Source: Porphyra umbilicalis (lineage: Eukaryota > Rhodophyta > Bangiophyceae > Bangiales > Bangiaceae). Taken from it: DNA of 64,000 nucleotides. The notes under the pieces were generated by a model. It did no database searches. It saw nothing but the letters and a program-made list of their open reading frames with translations, and was not told the DNA's origin. Position numbers and translations under genes: made by a program. Positions within the stretch are counted from its first letter, which is position 1; every line of letters begins with the position of its first letter. The stretch lies in assembly GCA_002049455.2 (NCBI GenBank), contig KV918864.1:164759-228758 (forward strand), in the 5' to 3' direction. Positions 12,398 through 22,151 of the stretch are shown here, in pieces.

Positions 12398-12988
12398 GTG
12401 GGCCTGCTTCTCTTCGACCCACGGCACCCGCCTTGGATTGCAGGAGCAACGAGATGGGCCCAAATGGCGGCGGATGGGGAAGGCGCGGGAGATGATTGGT
12501 CGGTCAACCGGCGGACGGAGGCGGCCAGCCCGCATCGCCACCACCACCAGCCGGCCGTAATTGTCATGGCGGCTCACCGCCACGCAGGTTACGAGCGCAC
12601 CCTGCTGCTGGTATTTCCATTTGTGGAGGCAAGTCCCGTTGTCACCGGCTCTGGGCCCACGCTGTCGGGTGAAGTTGAGGCCAGCGGGAAACAGGAGCCA
12701 GACGATGACCTCGCCCCCCCCGTTGCCCTCATCGCGCTCGCTTGTGGAGGTCAGCCACTCGCGCTGCGGAGGGGTGAGCCGCGTGTCACCCTACTGTCCA
12801 CCACCGCCGTTGCGGGAGCGATGGTGCCGGCAACCACGGCGCATCGTTTATTGGGAATTGTTCGAGAGGCTCGGTCGGCTGCCGACTTAGCCGAGTTGGG
12901 TGTCGACGCTGTGTTACCTGCTATTTTTGCTAGAAAACTTCCCTCCTCATTTATGGGCAAGCACGAGAACGGGTGTGTCAGTACGTAG
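12398..12988 (+). CDS. Unrecognised ORF or exon, about 196 residues
   Basis: From about residue 55 the translation looks like an ordinary globular protein: hydrophobic segments (LLLVFPFVE; ALIALACGG), acidic stretches and a final helix-like part (AADLAELGVDAVLPAIFA). The first 50 residues are His/Arg-rich and doubtful, so a start at the internal ATG near 12566 is plausible. It may be an exon of one gene with the frame at 13343-13792 on the same strand 350 bases downstream. No family is recognised. Confidence 0.3.
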   Translation: MGLLLFDPRHPPWIAGATRWAQMAADGEGAGDDWSVNRRTEAASPHRHHHQPAVIVMAAHRHAGYERTLLLVFPFVEASPVVTGSGPTLSGEVEASGKQEPDDDLAPPVALIALACGGQPLALRRGEPRVTLLSTTAVAGAMVPATTAHRLLGIVREARSAADLAELGVDAVLPAIFARKLPSSFMGKHENGCVST

Positions 12989-13342
12989 GTACGACACCCA
13001 GGGATCCGCAAGCGGATGGTGCAGCGCAGCGAGCAGAACCGGCGGCAGGCGGTCGTGCGTCGCCTGGGTGCGTCGGGCCCCACATCTTCGGCACTCGCTG
13101 TTAACCGCACCCTATCCTCGCGCTCTTCCCCCCTCCTCCTACCTGCGGCAGAGACCACCGGGATGTTGGCAGCCATCAGTCTCGGCAACGCCAAGTAGAA
13201 CCGTCTGCGCAAGGGATTTGGCGCCGGGCTGAGCCAAAGGCCGAGTCTGCCGCAGCTGCGGAAAGCCAGGACCCTCCTGTTGAATTCGTCTGCGTACTAG
13301 GTATCGATGGAAGACTGACTTTCTCATCGGACTCAACTGCGT

Positions 13343-13792
13343 TTGGCCGTGGAGGAGCGGCTGGGTCGTCTGTGTGCAGAATACCAGGTTTTGGAGCGTC
13401 CCCTATACGACTCGTCGCGCAAGGCGATCCCAAAAACCCGCACCTACTCCATTCCCGCCACAGGTGGCCCCACCTATCCTGACGGCTGCCCGCCTGCAGA
13501 TATGCTCGACGGACAGATCTCTATTGCCGATCCCGCAATTTTAAGAAAGGCGAGAACTGTAGATAAGCTTGTCGGAGAAGATGCTTCTGATCAGTTTCCA
13601 GGAGAGTCGCCACAGAAGTCTGGAGTGACTCGTCTGTTATCGACTGTTCTGGCTTCTTCCGCAGTTTCTTGGATCCACATGAGCAAGATCAAGAAATCGT
13701 TAAGCAGCGATAGCCTTGCACAGCGACTCAAGATCAGTCAGTCCGTGGAGGAAATCATGAACCGCAACACAGCGGCGAACGATTCCAGCTGA
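13343..13792 (+). CDS. Unrecognised ORF, about 149 residues
   Basis: This frame lies in a lower-GC stretch, where an open run of 150 codons is less expected by chance, and has balanced composition: a mixed N-terminal part, a central acidic/polar part, and a Ser/Lys-rich C-terminal helix-like region ending in Asn/Asp/Ser. It may be the last exon of a gene that includes 12398-12988. No domain is recognised. The first codon is not an ATG in strong context, which favours an internal exon. Confidence 0.35.
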   Translation: MAVEERLGRLCAEYQVLERPLYDSSRKAIPKTRTYSIPATGGPTYPDGCPPADMLDGQISIADPAILRKARTVDKLVGEDASDQFPGESPQKSGVTRLLSTVLASSAVSWIHMSKIKKSLSSDSLAQRLKISQSVEEIMNRNTAANDSS

Positions 13793-13886
13793 CCCTGTCT
13801 CGGAAATCACCCGGGCACACACCACGACCACCGTCTGTCTTCGTCGCCCTCGTCGTCCTCACCCCCACCGCGGTCGCTGTCCTCGT

Positions 13887-13911
13887 CCCCCCCCCCCCCC
13901 CCCCCCCCCCC
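13887..13911. repeat. C homopolymer, 25 bases
   Basis: An uninterrupted run of 25 C. It lies between the ORF ending at 13792 and unassigned sequence. Runs of this length are prone to slippage and base-calling error. Confidence 0.95.
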
Positions 13912-15912
13912 TTGCCATATTCTCATCGTTACCCTCACCCTGTCGCTCCCGCTCCGTCGCCACCGTTGTCGTTGCTCCCCGCCCTCGCCCCCATTGCCGA
14001 CCCGCCTCGCAAACCCATCCTGCCGGTATGTGCGTCGCTCTGACCTCCTTCCCCCGTGCATCTGTGGCCTACTGCTCCTTGCTCCCTCCGCGATGTGACG
14101 CTTCTTTATCGTCGCTCTTCTTCCAGCACCAGCTGTACTGACGCTCCCTTCCGCGAAGGCCTGCATGCTATCGTCTCGTGGATGAAGATGTTTTGTTTTG
14201 ATTCGTGCGTTCATTATTACTCCTTTTTCTTCCACATGCTGTCGCTTGAGGGTGCCAATGGACCGTTGGTGACATTTTCTAATTGTTACTTCGAACATCT
14301 CTTTCACAGACTCATCAGAAGCTCAGCTGCAGCGGAAAAGGAAGAAAAAAAGTCTGAAGAACTTTATTGGCAGCGAAAGAATGGATTGGCACTTCTGGAC
14401 GGCGCGTAGCCGCTGTCGTGGCAGTCTGCGTCTGGCAGTAGCGCAGAGCACTTACTGTACATTTGGCGACGGCAGAGCAGTCGATTTCGGCCACGTCGCA
14501 TAAATCGACTTGTGCCACACCACTTTGTCATCGGATCCATCGAGAAGCGGCCAAGTCAAACCTCTCTGACTTGGTCGATGACGACCCATTCTCAAACGGT
14601 CCCCACAGCAAGAGATGCATGAGCTGGCTGCCTCGTGGCTCTTATGGGGAGAAAGAGATAGGAATGGATGATGGCCAGTCCACCCTACCACATCAAGAGG
14701 ACCGCCACGTCATGAAAAGGCGAATATGGGTTCTGGAGCAGCCTCTGCGATGCCCCGAGAGTGAGCTTCTGCTCTGTGCACCAGCTGGGCGACGGAAATC
14801 TTGTCGCGTCACTCCTCAGTGACAGGAGGAAGTTTGAAGCGGGGTGAACCGAGGGGTGGATCACGAAATGGGCGAGGAAGGCCTGACCTCGCCACAGGTT
14901 CGCCACTGCCGTCCTGCGATTCTCACATAATTCCATTTCTTCAGTGCAACTCAAATTCGCCAGTCGCTCTTTGGGGTATGTTTTCCGGGACACCAGGCAG
15001 ACTGGCGCGCTGCCGATGCGTCTCTTTCTCTTGTGATGCGCCAGCGTAGTGACGCGCCTCATATATTTGACATCCATGGCTCATGGCATGCAGTTGTGGG
15101 GTAGTCTCGCCATGAGAGGCCCCACAGATTCTGCCCAGGGCATGGGTGACAGAATTACGTTCTTGAAGCCAATAGAATAGCGCCCTGCTGCACGATCCCA
15201 AAGCGTCGGCTCATGGGCGGACTAAATGGGCGTGCCCCCCATCTATTTACCTTTCGCTCGCTCCCGAAGGCTGACCGCACGCCTGGTTAAGGCGCAGTGT
15301 TCCGGCTCTTCTGGGTTTTTGACGGGGTCGCTGCGCATGGTTGGCTCCCACTTCCGAATACAATTCCTCATTCGAGGAAGACCCTGATGTCAACTCTAAT
15401 CCATTATCTATCAGAAAAGGGCCTCTCTGTCTCTCCAGATCCCAGCGTGGCGACCCACACCTGCGCGCAAAACCCAGCATGAAACGGTGGTAAACAAATA
15501 ACTTTCGGTCTTCGTGCGAATCCTGAACCGGGCGCGACGGGTAATGCAACACCGCAATCTACTTGCCACACCGCGGAACTTCTGGGCCAGGCGACAGACG
15601 CCCCTGCTCAACCGCTTACGATTCTTGTTCGCTCATTGTACCGGGTTATCACTCATCTTGCCGCACGGGTGCACCACATGTGAAGAAAAACGACCGCGAC
15701 AAATATAGCCGGGGTGTCCCTGGCGCGCCTGTGTCGAGCAACATGAGGGCAGGAAAGTAGGGCTACCACGTTGCAGTGTCATGCTGAGACCCAGAAGAGC
15801 CACCTCAACTAGGCGTGACCTGACGCCCGCCGCTGCGAGAGCATGGTAGATTGATTCCACGTGTCGTTCGCGCTTTTCTGATTGAGCATGAATACAAGGG
15901 TGCGTCTGTCTA
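13912..15912. other. Moderate-GC stretch without an assignable gene
   Basis: Short open frames occur on both strands (14056-14409 and 14463-14822 plus; 14685-15077 minus) and none resembles a known protein. Composition is close to that of the transposon-bearing parts, so it may be old element debris. Nothing else recognised. Confidence 0.3.
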
Positions 15913-16042
15913 CAGTGCGTTGTCGCTATGAGAGAATCGTTTGCGAATGACTATGGGTCGTGAGTCTTCCATTCCAGTCCGTGTAGGCCACTTTTATTCA
16001 TCTTTAGCTGAATCAGCTGTCTCTTGTAACGAGCACGCACTG
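15913..16042. mobile_element. MITE copy 1, 130 bp, TA target duplication
   Basis: A short non-coding element flanked by TA on each side (15911-15912 and 16043-16044). It begins CAGTGCGTTGTCGC and ends with the near-complementary GCACGCACTG, giving inverted termini of about 13 bp. A second copy at 51357-51487 aligns end to end at roughly 80 percent identity with the same termini and TA flanks. CAG termini and TA duplication are typical of Tc1/mariner/pogo-mobilised MITEs. Its termini differ after CAGT from those of the mariner element at 22152, so the mobilising transposase is not obviously in this window. Confidence 0.85.
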
Positions 16043-16733
16043 TATCACGAGTTATTTCAAATCTAAAGCGCCCCCCGCCAACCTTGGCGGCCCGACTCGC
16101 TGGTGCTTTCTGCAGCTCCCTTTCTACCGTGCACCTCCAGTCTGCACCTGAATAATTCATTAATGGATCGTACCATGGCCGCGGTGTCCTGGGGACGTGA
16201 TTGTCGGATATCCGAGGTGTCGCTGCTGGTTGCGTTTAGCACAGAGCTTGCTTCTGTTGATTCATTCGCATCTGTACGAAGCATACACGCTGCAACAACT
16301 CGTGCATGATCCCAGCGCATCTCGATCTATTAATACGCTGCACACTCTGTGACGAGTGGAGAGCACATTGAACTCGAGTCGTAGCCATCGCGGCACGTCG
16401 TATGTTGGAGTTGTTTGGTACTTTGAGCGAGCATTCTTCATGCTTCCTTTCTGAGTCACAGCCTTTCCAAAAAAAACGCCACCCATCGTGCCTTGTTCTT
16501 CTTCCAGCACGCCCAGTTCCTGTGTGCGGTAGGGCTTTCAGCCCTACAGACGTCCCCGAAAGCTTTAAGCTTACGTGGGTGATGCCGAATGGAGCGTGAA
16601 GTCGGAACGGACGACGCTGAGTGGAGCGTATGGTCGCGACAGGCGACCTCACAATATGGGGTCTGCCTCACAGTGAATGAAGTGCGACCACATGCCCTGG
16701 TCACTCATCATAGAGGGGAAATTGATCTGTCCC

Positions 16734-16785
16734 GTGGAGAGTAGGTAGCTTCACGATTGCAAGTCCGGTGCGGATCCGCACCGGA
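16734..16785 (+). repeat. Left inverted repeat with a 22-bp perfect palindrome
   Basis: The inner part, 16764-16785, is a perfect 22-bp palindrome centred on GGATCC. The whole 52 bp pairs with 22017-22068 in inverted orientation; most mismatches in the inner half are C/T differences that break the palindrome in the right copy. Confidence 0.7.
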
Positions 16786-16961
16786 TTTCTCGGCAGGGGC
16801 CACGGGGGCTGGGGTGCATTTTCCAAAAGGCAGTCGGCTATCAGCACATTTTGGAGTGGAACGTATCACGCTCAAGCCGCTTGTGCTGGCGTCGTACTGG
16901 CGCTTGTCGCATCGTTTGTGTCCCCGCTTTTCCGCGGCCCCCTCATCCCCGCCCCTACAAT

Positions 16962-18428
16962 ATGGCTCCCCCTCCACGTGCTCGCAAGAGCCGCCGGATT
17001 GCGGGCGAGCCACCCGTTGCTCCCCGACCCATTGCGCCGGCGGATCCCCAGTCTATTGCTCCGGCGCCCCCCCGCCCCGCTGCACCGGCGCCCCCCCTCC
17101 CCGCTGCACCGGCGCTCCCCCGCCCCACTGCACCGGCGCCCCCCCGCCCCACTTCACCGGCGCCCCCCCGCCCCGCTGTACTGGCGCCTCCCCGCCCCGC
17201 TGCACCGGCGCCTCCCCGTCCCGCTGGACCGGCGCTCCCCCGCCCCGCTGTACCGGCGCTCCCCCGCCCCGCTGCACCGACGCTCCCCCGTCCCGCTGTA
17301 TCAGCACCCCGGCGCCCCGCGTGTCCCACACCCCCCAGCGGCATGGCGACCGTGCCTCCTGCTGCTGTCCGCCCTGCCACACCGGCCGGAGCCTCTGGGA
17401 CTGCCCCTTCTCCCCCCGCTGAGGGCAGCCGGATCGCTGATGAGGGGGAGCTGGCGGAGGCGGCGGCGTTTTCTGATACCGAAGACGGTGAGGCAGTGTT
17501 CTCCAAGGATGGAGAGGGGGTCATCCTTGCGGTAGTGCGGCTCGGGGCGGTGGAGCGGTGGTCTAAGGAAGTTTTTAAACGTTCGCAGAGGAATGCACGG
17601 CGCGGGACGGCGCTCAAGCTACACCTGGCCAACGTCGCGGCCTACCTTGTCGAGCGTAGCCACTGGGTGAGGCGCCGCAGCTTTACAAGCAAGTCGCTTA
17701 GCAGACTGATCGACACGGCGATTCAGTTCGCAAAAAAAGTGCAGCACGACAAGTCGCAGCCACCGACGGGGGCGGCTGGAGGCGCCGCAGCAGCTGTTGT
17801 CGGTCGGCGTGTGCAGGTGCAGGCTGGATACTGGCGCTGCTCTGTCCAAGACGTAGAGACGATCGTGCCGCTGGTTTCCAAGACGCTCCCCCTCGTCGGT
17901 GGTGTACAGCGCGGCGGAGCTGAGTTTGAAGGGACCCCCCCTGACGACGCCCCACCGGCTGCCCTGGCGCAGCTGGAGAAGGGGGTAGGACGTGCTGACT
18001 CGGCAAGTGAAAGCGAGGGGGACGGCGGCAGCGGCGACGGTCCCAACGGCGAAGACGGGGGGGAAATATCGGGGGCCGCGGTGGGGACGGGCTCTGAGGT
18101 GGAGGGGACGGGTACAAGGACGGGCGTCGTGATTGACGACGAGACGTGCAACGAGACGGGAACGGGGGCGAGAACGAGGATGGGGACGGGAACGGTGTCA
18201 GAGACGGGCGGCGCCAGCGGGCGATGAGCACGGTCCTCGCAGGTGGAGAACGCGGTGTTTCCTGGGGCGGCCGAGCTGTTCGAGGCCATGACGCAGTCAG
18301 TCCGTGACAGCGGTCTCCGCCACGATGACAAGATGAAGCAGAAGCGCATTGAGACGTTGTCTCGGCTTCTCGAGAAGCACCCCGACATGCCTGGCATAGC
18401 GGACGAGCTCCGGAAGTTGCTGCAGTAG
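16962..18428 (+). CDS. Unrecognised proline-rich protein, candidate accessory protein of the Harbinger-like element
   Basis: The ATG at 16962 starts a basic N-terminus (PPRARKSRR), followed by about ten tandem 8-residue Ala/Pro repeats (17061-17300), an acidic patch, and a folded-looking core (about residues 190-290) with Trp, Arg-rich helices and a run that could contact DNA. After a Glu/Asp/Gly/Thr-rich linker the frame ends in TGA near 18225. The next frame, starting at 18243 just after a CAG acceptor, gives a conserved-looking Lys/Glu-rich helical tail ending LRKLLQ. A small intron 18195-18242 (GTGTCA...CAG, 48 bp) would join them in phase. Position upstream of the transposase suggests the DNA-binding partner of PIF/Harbinger systems; no Myb/SANT signature is clear. 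Confidence 0.5.
17061..17300 (+). repeat. 24-bp tandem repeat, about ten units, inside the proline-rich ORF
   Basis: Units of 24 bp with consensus close to CCGGCGCCCCCCCGCCCCGC plus four bases, each encoding eight residues of the type APAPPRPA. Degenerate units flank the block on both sides. The unit length keeps the reading frame when copies are gained or lost. Confidence 0.9.
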
Positions 18429-18429
18429 G

Positions 18430-18570
18430 ATTGTTGTTTGTGGGTTTGTGTGTTTGTGTGTTCGTGTGTTTGTGTGTTTGTGTGTTTGTGTGTTTGTGTG
18501 TTTGTGTGTGTGTGTGCTTGTGTGTTTGTGTGTTTGTGTGTTTGCGTATTTGTGTGTGTTCGTGTTCGTT
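18430..18570 (+). repeat. GTGTTTGT-type microsatellite directly after a stop codon
   Basis: An octamer-like repeat (TGTGTGTT / TTTGTGTG) with interruptions starts a few bases after the TAG at 18428 and decays into T/G-rich sequence to about 18720. It would be transcribed as a U/G-rich 3' untranslated region of the proline-rich gene. Confidence 0.9.
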
Positions 18571-18781
18571 CGTTTAGTCCTTTTGTGTGTTTGCGCGTTC
18601 GTACAGTCCTGTTGTGTAGTGCGCTTTTGTAATGTGGATTTTTGTGTGTGTTCGTGTGTTGAGTCGTTTTGTGTGTTTGTGCTCGGCGACTCTTGTTTGT
18701 TTGTTTTGTGACGTTCTTTGTGAAGGTCGGGTGTGCCATACTGTATGTGTGCATGTTTTATTTTTTTTCGTAGCCACTTGA

Positions 18782-18988
18782 GTGGCCGGTATGACGTGGT
18801 TGGGTCTTGCGCTGATGTCGGTAGTGTTTTTGTTCTGGCGCGAGTCGAAGCGGAAAGAAGCTGCGACGGAGACAGTCACGTATTCAACGAACGGGGGGGG
18901 GGAAATACATGTACGTACTGACACTTCTCCGTATTTTAACGCCGGAGTTACTTTCGATGATAGTGCCTCAATAATGAATTTACGTTGA
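18782..18988 (+). CDS. Small ORF with one membrane segment, 68 residues
   Basis: The N-terminus (MTWLGLALMSVVFLFW after MAG) is a hydrophobic stretch long enough to span a membrane, followed by Arg/Glu/Lys and a polar Thr/Asn/Asp-rich tail with a G-G-G run. It lies between the proline-rich ORF and the transposase inside the Harbinger-like element. It could be an unrelated small protein or chance coding; no family is recognised. Confidence 0.25.
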   Translation: MAGMTWLGLALMSVVFLFWRESKRKEAATETVTYSTNGGGEIHVRTDTSPYFNAGVTFDDSASIMNLR

Positions 18989-19469
18989 ACAACTCCACAG
19001 TGTGTCACTTTCGGACTGCTTCGACATCAGCAGTTTCGTGGCCGTTTCGAAGGCTTGAGCGCGGCTTCTGTCGAGCTCCAAGCGGCAACCAGGGATTATT
19101 CTGAGCGGCTGGATCCAAGTTCTCACAATGCCAAGCGGCGAACAACCGGTATACCGAGCAGCAAAATGATTATTTCTCGCGCGGCCCCTCGTCTTGCACT
19201 TCACGCTTGCCACACGCATGAAGGCAGTCACCATCGATCAAACATAGACCACTCACCGATGCACTTGAAGAGCATCGCTTTGGCAACACCGCTTGCGAAC
19301 TCTTACATGCGTGTCCGTGTCCCACGTTCTATCGCTTGTGCTACTACCCTTGATCACTGCCCTTCCTCCCTGCTGGTTGAAGACCACTCACTGAGATGGC
19401 CCGCGTTTGCGAAAGCCGATAATTGCCAGTTTGCGTACCCGAGTTTTTCTTTTCACTCTTCTTTTGGCG

Positions 19470-20663
19470 ATGAGCGAGACGAATGCCATGCCCGGGAGTC
19501 TGTTTGGTGTGCCTCGCGTGCCCCAGGAGAACTCTATTCGTGTCCTTTGGATAGTATTTTACCAAATGCTTGCAGTAATGAGCTCTCGTCGTTACTTGAC
19601 TACCACTCGACGTACTCGTTCCAAGTGCTCCAATTGGTACGACAATGTCCTTCTTTGCGCAACTGATGACCAGTACCGTTCGTATATGAGCATCCACCGT
19701 TCAAATTTTGACCACGTGCTGTCTTTGTTACGTTGCCATGAAGGGCAAGTATTCAAGTCGCGTCGCGGCGTCTCCGAGTTGCCACTGGAAAAGCAACTTG
19801 CAATTGCACTGTACAGGTTTGGTCACTACGGAAATTCGAGTCGTGTCGACGCCGTGGCGAACTTGTTCGGTGTGTCGTCTGGATGGGAAGTGAAGAGCAC
19901 GCGCCGAGTTGTTCTTGGCCTGAAGCGGCTGGCGCCTCTCAAGATTCGTCGGCAAAACGCGCAGCGGAGGGCAGCGGCCGCGGAGTGGGCCGCTGATACA
20001 TTTGGTTTCGAGAATTGTATCGGAGCTACTGACGGGACGACTTGTCCGTTGGCGTACCAGCCTGCTTTGCACCCCTAGTCGTACTACGACCGAAAGGGTA
20101 GGTACAGCCTGAACGCGGTTATATCTTGTGATTGGCACGGGTACATTTCTAATGTTGTGCAGGGGTGCACCGGAGCAGCGCCTGACGCTTTTGTTCAAAC
20201 GCTTGCGAATTGGCATCGATTTCCCCACATTTACTTTTCTTCAGGTCAGTATTTACTTGGAGACAAAGGTATGAAACACTCATCTTGGGTGATCGGACCA
20301 TTCTTGCGTCCGCAATTGACGTCCAGTGATCGACGTAATTTTAACTACCAGCTGGCACGATTGCGTGTACGTTCGGAGCACGCAATTGGCGTATTTAGGG
20401 GTCGCTTTGCCAGCTTGAGAGAGCTGCGGGTGCGCTTGAGCGGACCGAGAGACTTCGACGATGCTACTGGATGGATTCTGTCGTGCTGTGTGTTGCAGAA
20501 CATCTGCGTACAGATGGAGGATCCACCGCTTGGCTGCGCAGATGAGGTGGGGCCGGATAAGGCCTGGGTTCCACCTGGAGCCGACACCAACGCAGTACGC
20601 AACGCAACGATGGAGAACGTGCGTACCTTTATGCGGGCCAATGGAGTGAATCGGAGTTTTTAG
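19470..20663 (+). pseudogene. PIF/Harbinger transposase (DDE superfamily 4) with one in-frame stop
   Basis: A single reading frame from an ATG at 19470 to the stop at 20663 encodes about 397 residues, close to the usual size, interrupted only by TAG at 20076-20078. Family features: an N-terminal helical region with a helix-turn-helix-like segment (LPLEKQLAIALYRFGHYGNS), first Asp in IGATDGT, a YYDRKGRYSLN motif just after the stop, second Asp in the GAAPDAF segment, then LLGDKG, and the Glu in RSEHAIGVFRGRF. All three catalytic positions are kept, so decay is minimal and probably recent. The ORF track upstream is open to 19407, but the ATG at 19470 precedes the first plausible protein sequence. 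Suppression of the stop cannot be excluded. Confidence 0.85.
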
Positions 20664-20778
20664 AATGCGTTGAATATGTTTGATCTGGAGAAGGGCGAGA
20701 TGGTGGAAGATGACAACATGAAAAATAAAAGGACAGCCACTATAGGCGCTTTGTTATGTTGGTTTTCGCGTGCGTGCC

Positions 20779-21254
20779 ATGACGAAAGGAAGTGAAGCCA
20801 TGTCAGGACGTCTGTCGCATTGTTTTCCGACAGAACAGCTACAGTCGATTCTGTTGGACAAGCCAGCCACGCGGGCTGGCGGGATGGCTGATGGGCCGGC
20901 CGGAGCGGCGGCCGCCGGGCCGGACGGTGGTGTGGCCGACGCGCCGGACGGCGGTGTGGCCGACGCGCCGGATGGCGGGGCGGCCTACGTGCCGGACGGC
21001 GGCGCGCCGGACGCACGGACGACGGCGCGGCCGCCGCGCGGGACGGCGGGGGAGCCGCCGCGCGGGACGGGCGCCGCGTCACGAGCGGCGGGACACCGCC
21101 GGTGGTTGACACGGGGGCCGCGGGCCCTGAGGAGTCGCCTAGCGGCGGAGCCGAATTTGGTGCCCAGCTCGGGGCGCCAGATGGCGTTAAGGCCACGCGT
21201 GGCGTGGCGGCCACATTGAAGCACGGCCGCCGCCTCGTGGGCCAGCGCAGCTGA
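20779..21254 (+). pseudogene. Unrecognised ORF with octapeptide repeats, apparent frameshift
   Basis: From an ATG at 20779 the frame gives a normal-looking N-terminus (GRLSHCFPTEQLQSILLDK), then Gly/Ala-rich sequence with four 8-residue repeats (PDGGVADA type). Near 21015 the protein-like reading moves to another frame, which runs through an acidic Ser/Gly-rich stretch and a basic tail to TGA at 21252-21254. A one-base change would join them, but a small intron is also possible. It sits between the Harbinger transposase and the right inverted repeat, so it may be an extra gene of that element. No family is recognised. Confidence 0.3.
20919..21014 (+). repeat. 24-bp tandem repeat, four units
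   Basis: Four consecutive 24-bp units beginning GCCGGACGG(T/C)GG, at 20919, 20943, 20967 and 20991, encode an octapeptide repeat. The last two units have diverged. Confidence 0.9.
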
Positions 21255-22016
21255 GATGAGAGCGAGACACCACCCGCTGGGGACACCCCGAGGGGGTGAG
21301 CGTGCCGCGCGGTGCGCGCGGCGTGCGGTGAGTGCGGGGGGCAGAGTGAGGCGACGAGGGCGTGCGCGCGAGCAGAGGGCCTCGCGGGGTGAGGGCGAGG
21401 CGAGCGGGCAGAGGCCAGGAGTCGAGTATACATGGCGGCTCGAGGTGAGCCTGGGGAGTGCGGGGGTGATGCGGCAGAGAGCAAGAGAACGATCCCCCCT
21501 TTGTGTGCACGCTTTACTCTCGGCGTGGTGCGGGTATCCCGTTCCCCACCAACACATACGGACTCGAAGACAGATTCCTCTTCGTCCCACGGCGCTCAGG
21601 GTTCCGCATAGAGTTATTCACACCTTGTAACAAAGTACTAAAAGGTGACAAAGGCAACAAGCGTGCAGCATGACCACAAGGACCTTCAAAGGTTATACGA
21701 AGCGTTTTTGAGACCTTGGTTCTGTGTACGCGGGGCAGACAGTCGATTGCATGAACTCTTATTTCCGACCTCTCGAGGGGGGGGGGCGGATTTTCGCTGG
21801 TCTCGCCCTGCAAAATCCGCATCTCTGGAAGGGGAGTCTTCCACAGCGGCGGATCTAAGAGGGGTGCGGACGGATCTTGGAGCCTTATCGTGAACGACGG
21901 GGGGGTTTGGAGGGTGCCCCCGGATTTTCTGCACCCAGCAAGTTCGAATTTTTTTTTTCCAAACTCGGGAGTATTCATATTCAATTTAAAATTCTTCAAG
22001 AATTTCAGGTCATCCT
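21255..22016. other. Right subterminal region of the Harbinger-like element, non-coding, with hairpins
   Basis: No supported gene. The part from 21780 contains a 9-bp perfect stem GCGGATTTT / AAAATCCGC (21786-21794 with 21812-21820), a second CGGATTTTC motif near 21923 and several G runs. An AT-rich stretch (21950-22005) precedes the right inverted repeat. Such subterminal repeats are often transposase-binding sites, which is inference here. Confidence 0.4.
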
Positions 22017-22068
22017 TCCGGTGCGGATCCACACCAAACTTGCCATCGTGAAACAACCTAGTGTCGAC
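22017..22068 (-). repeat. Right inverted repeat of the Harbinger-like element
   Basis: Reverse complement matches 16734-16785 at 43 of 52 positions, including an unbroken 14-bp core GGATCCGCACCGGA. It ends about 80 bp before the mariner element. Confidence 0.7.
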
Positions 22069-22151
22069 GGCGTCGTGATTCCTTTGTGTGTCTGTCGGCT
22101 CTTGATCCGCCTGCCACGCACCATCAATCGTCCCTCTTCCCAATCAACGTA

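Larger units (their letters stand above)
16734..22068 (+). mobile_element. PIF/Harbinger-like DNA transposon, about 5.3 kb, several ORFs
   Basis: Bounded by 52-bp inverted repeats at 16734-16785 and 22017-22068 (43 of 52 positions match when one is reversed). Inside, in the same orientation, lie an unrecognised proline-rich protein (16962-18428), a small membrane ORF (18782-18988), a Harbinger-type transposase with one stop (19470-20663) and a repeat-bearing ORF (20779-21254). PIF/Harbinger elements normally carry a transposase plus a Myb/SANT-like partner, which suggests but does not prove a partner role for the first ORF. The exact outer ends and the expected 3-bp target duplication were not resolved; the inverted repeats may extend further out. 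Confidence 0.6.

Noticed and set aside
18438-18711. Two Cys/Val/Phe-rich frames
   Set aside because: They are translations of the TG/TTTG microsatellite.
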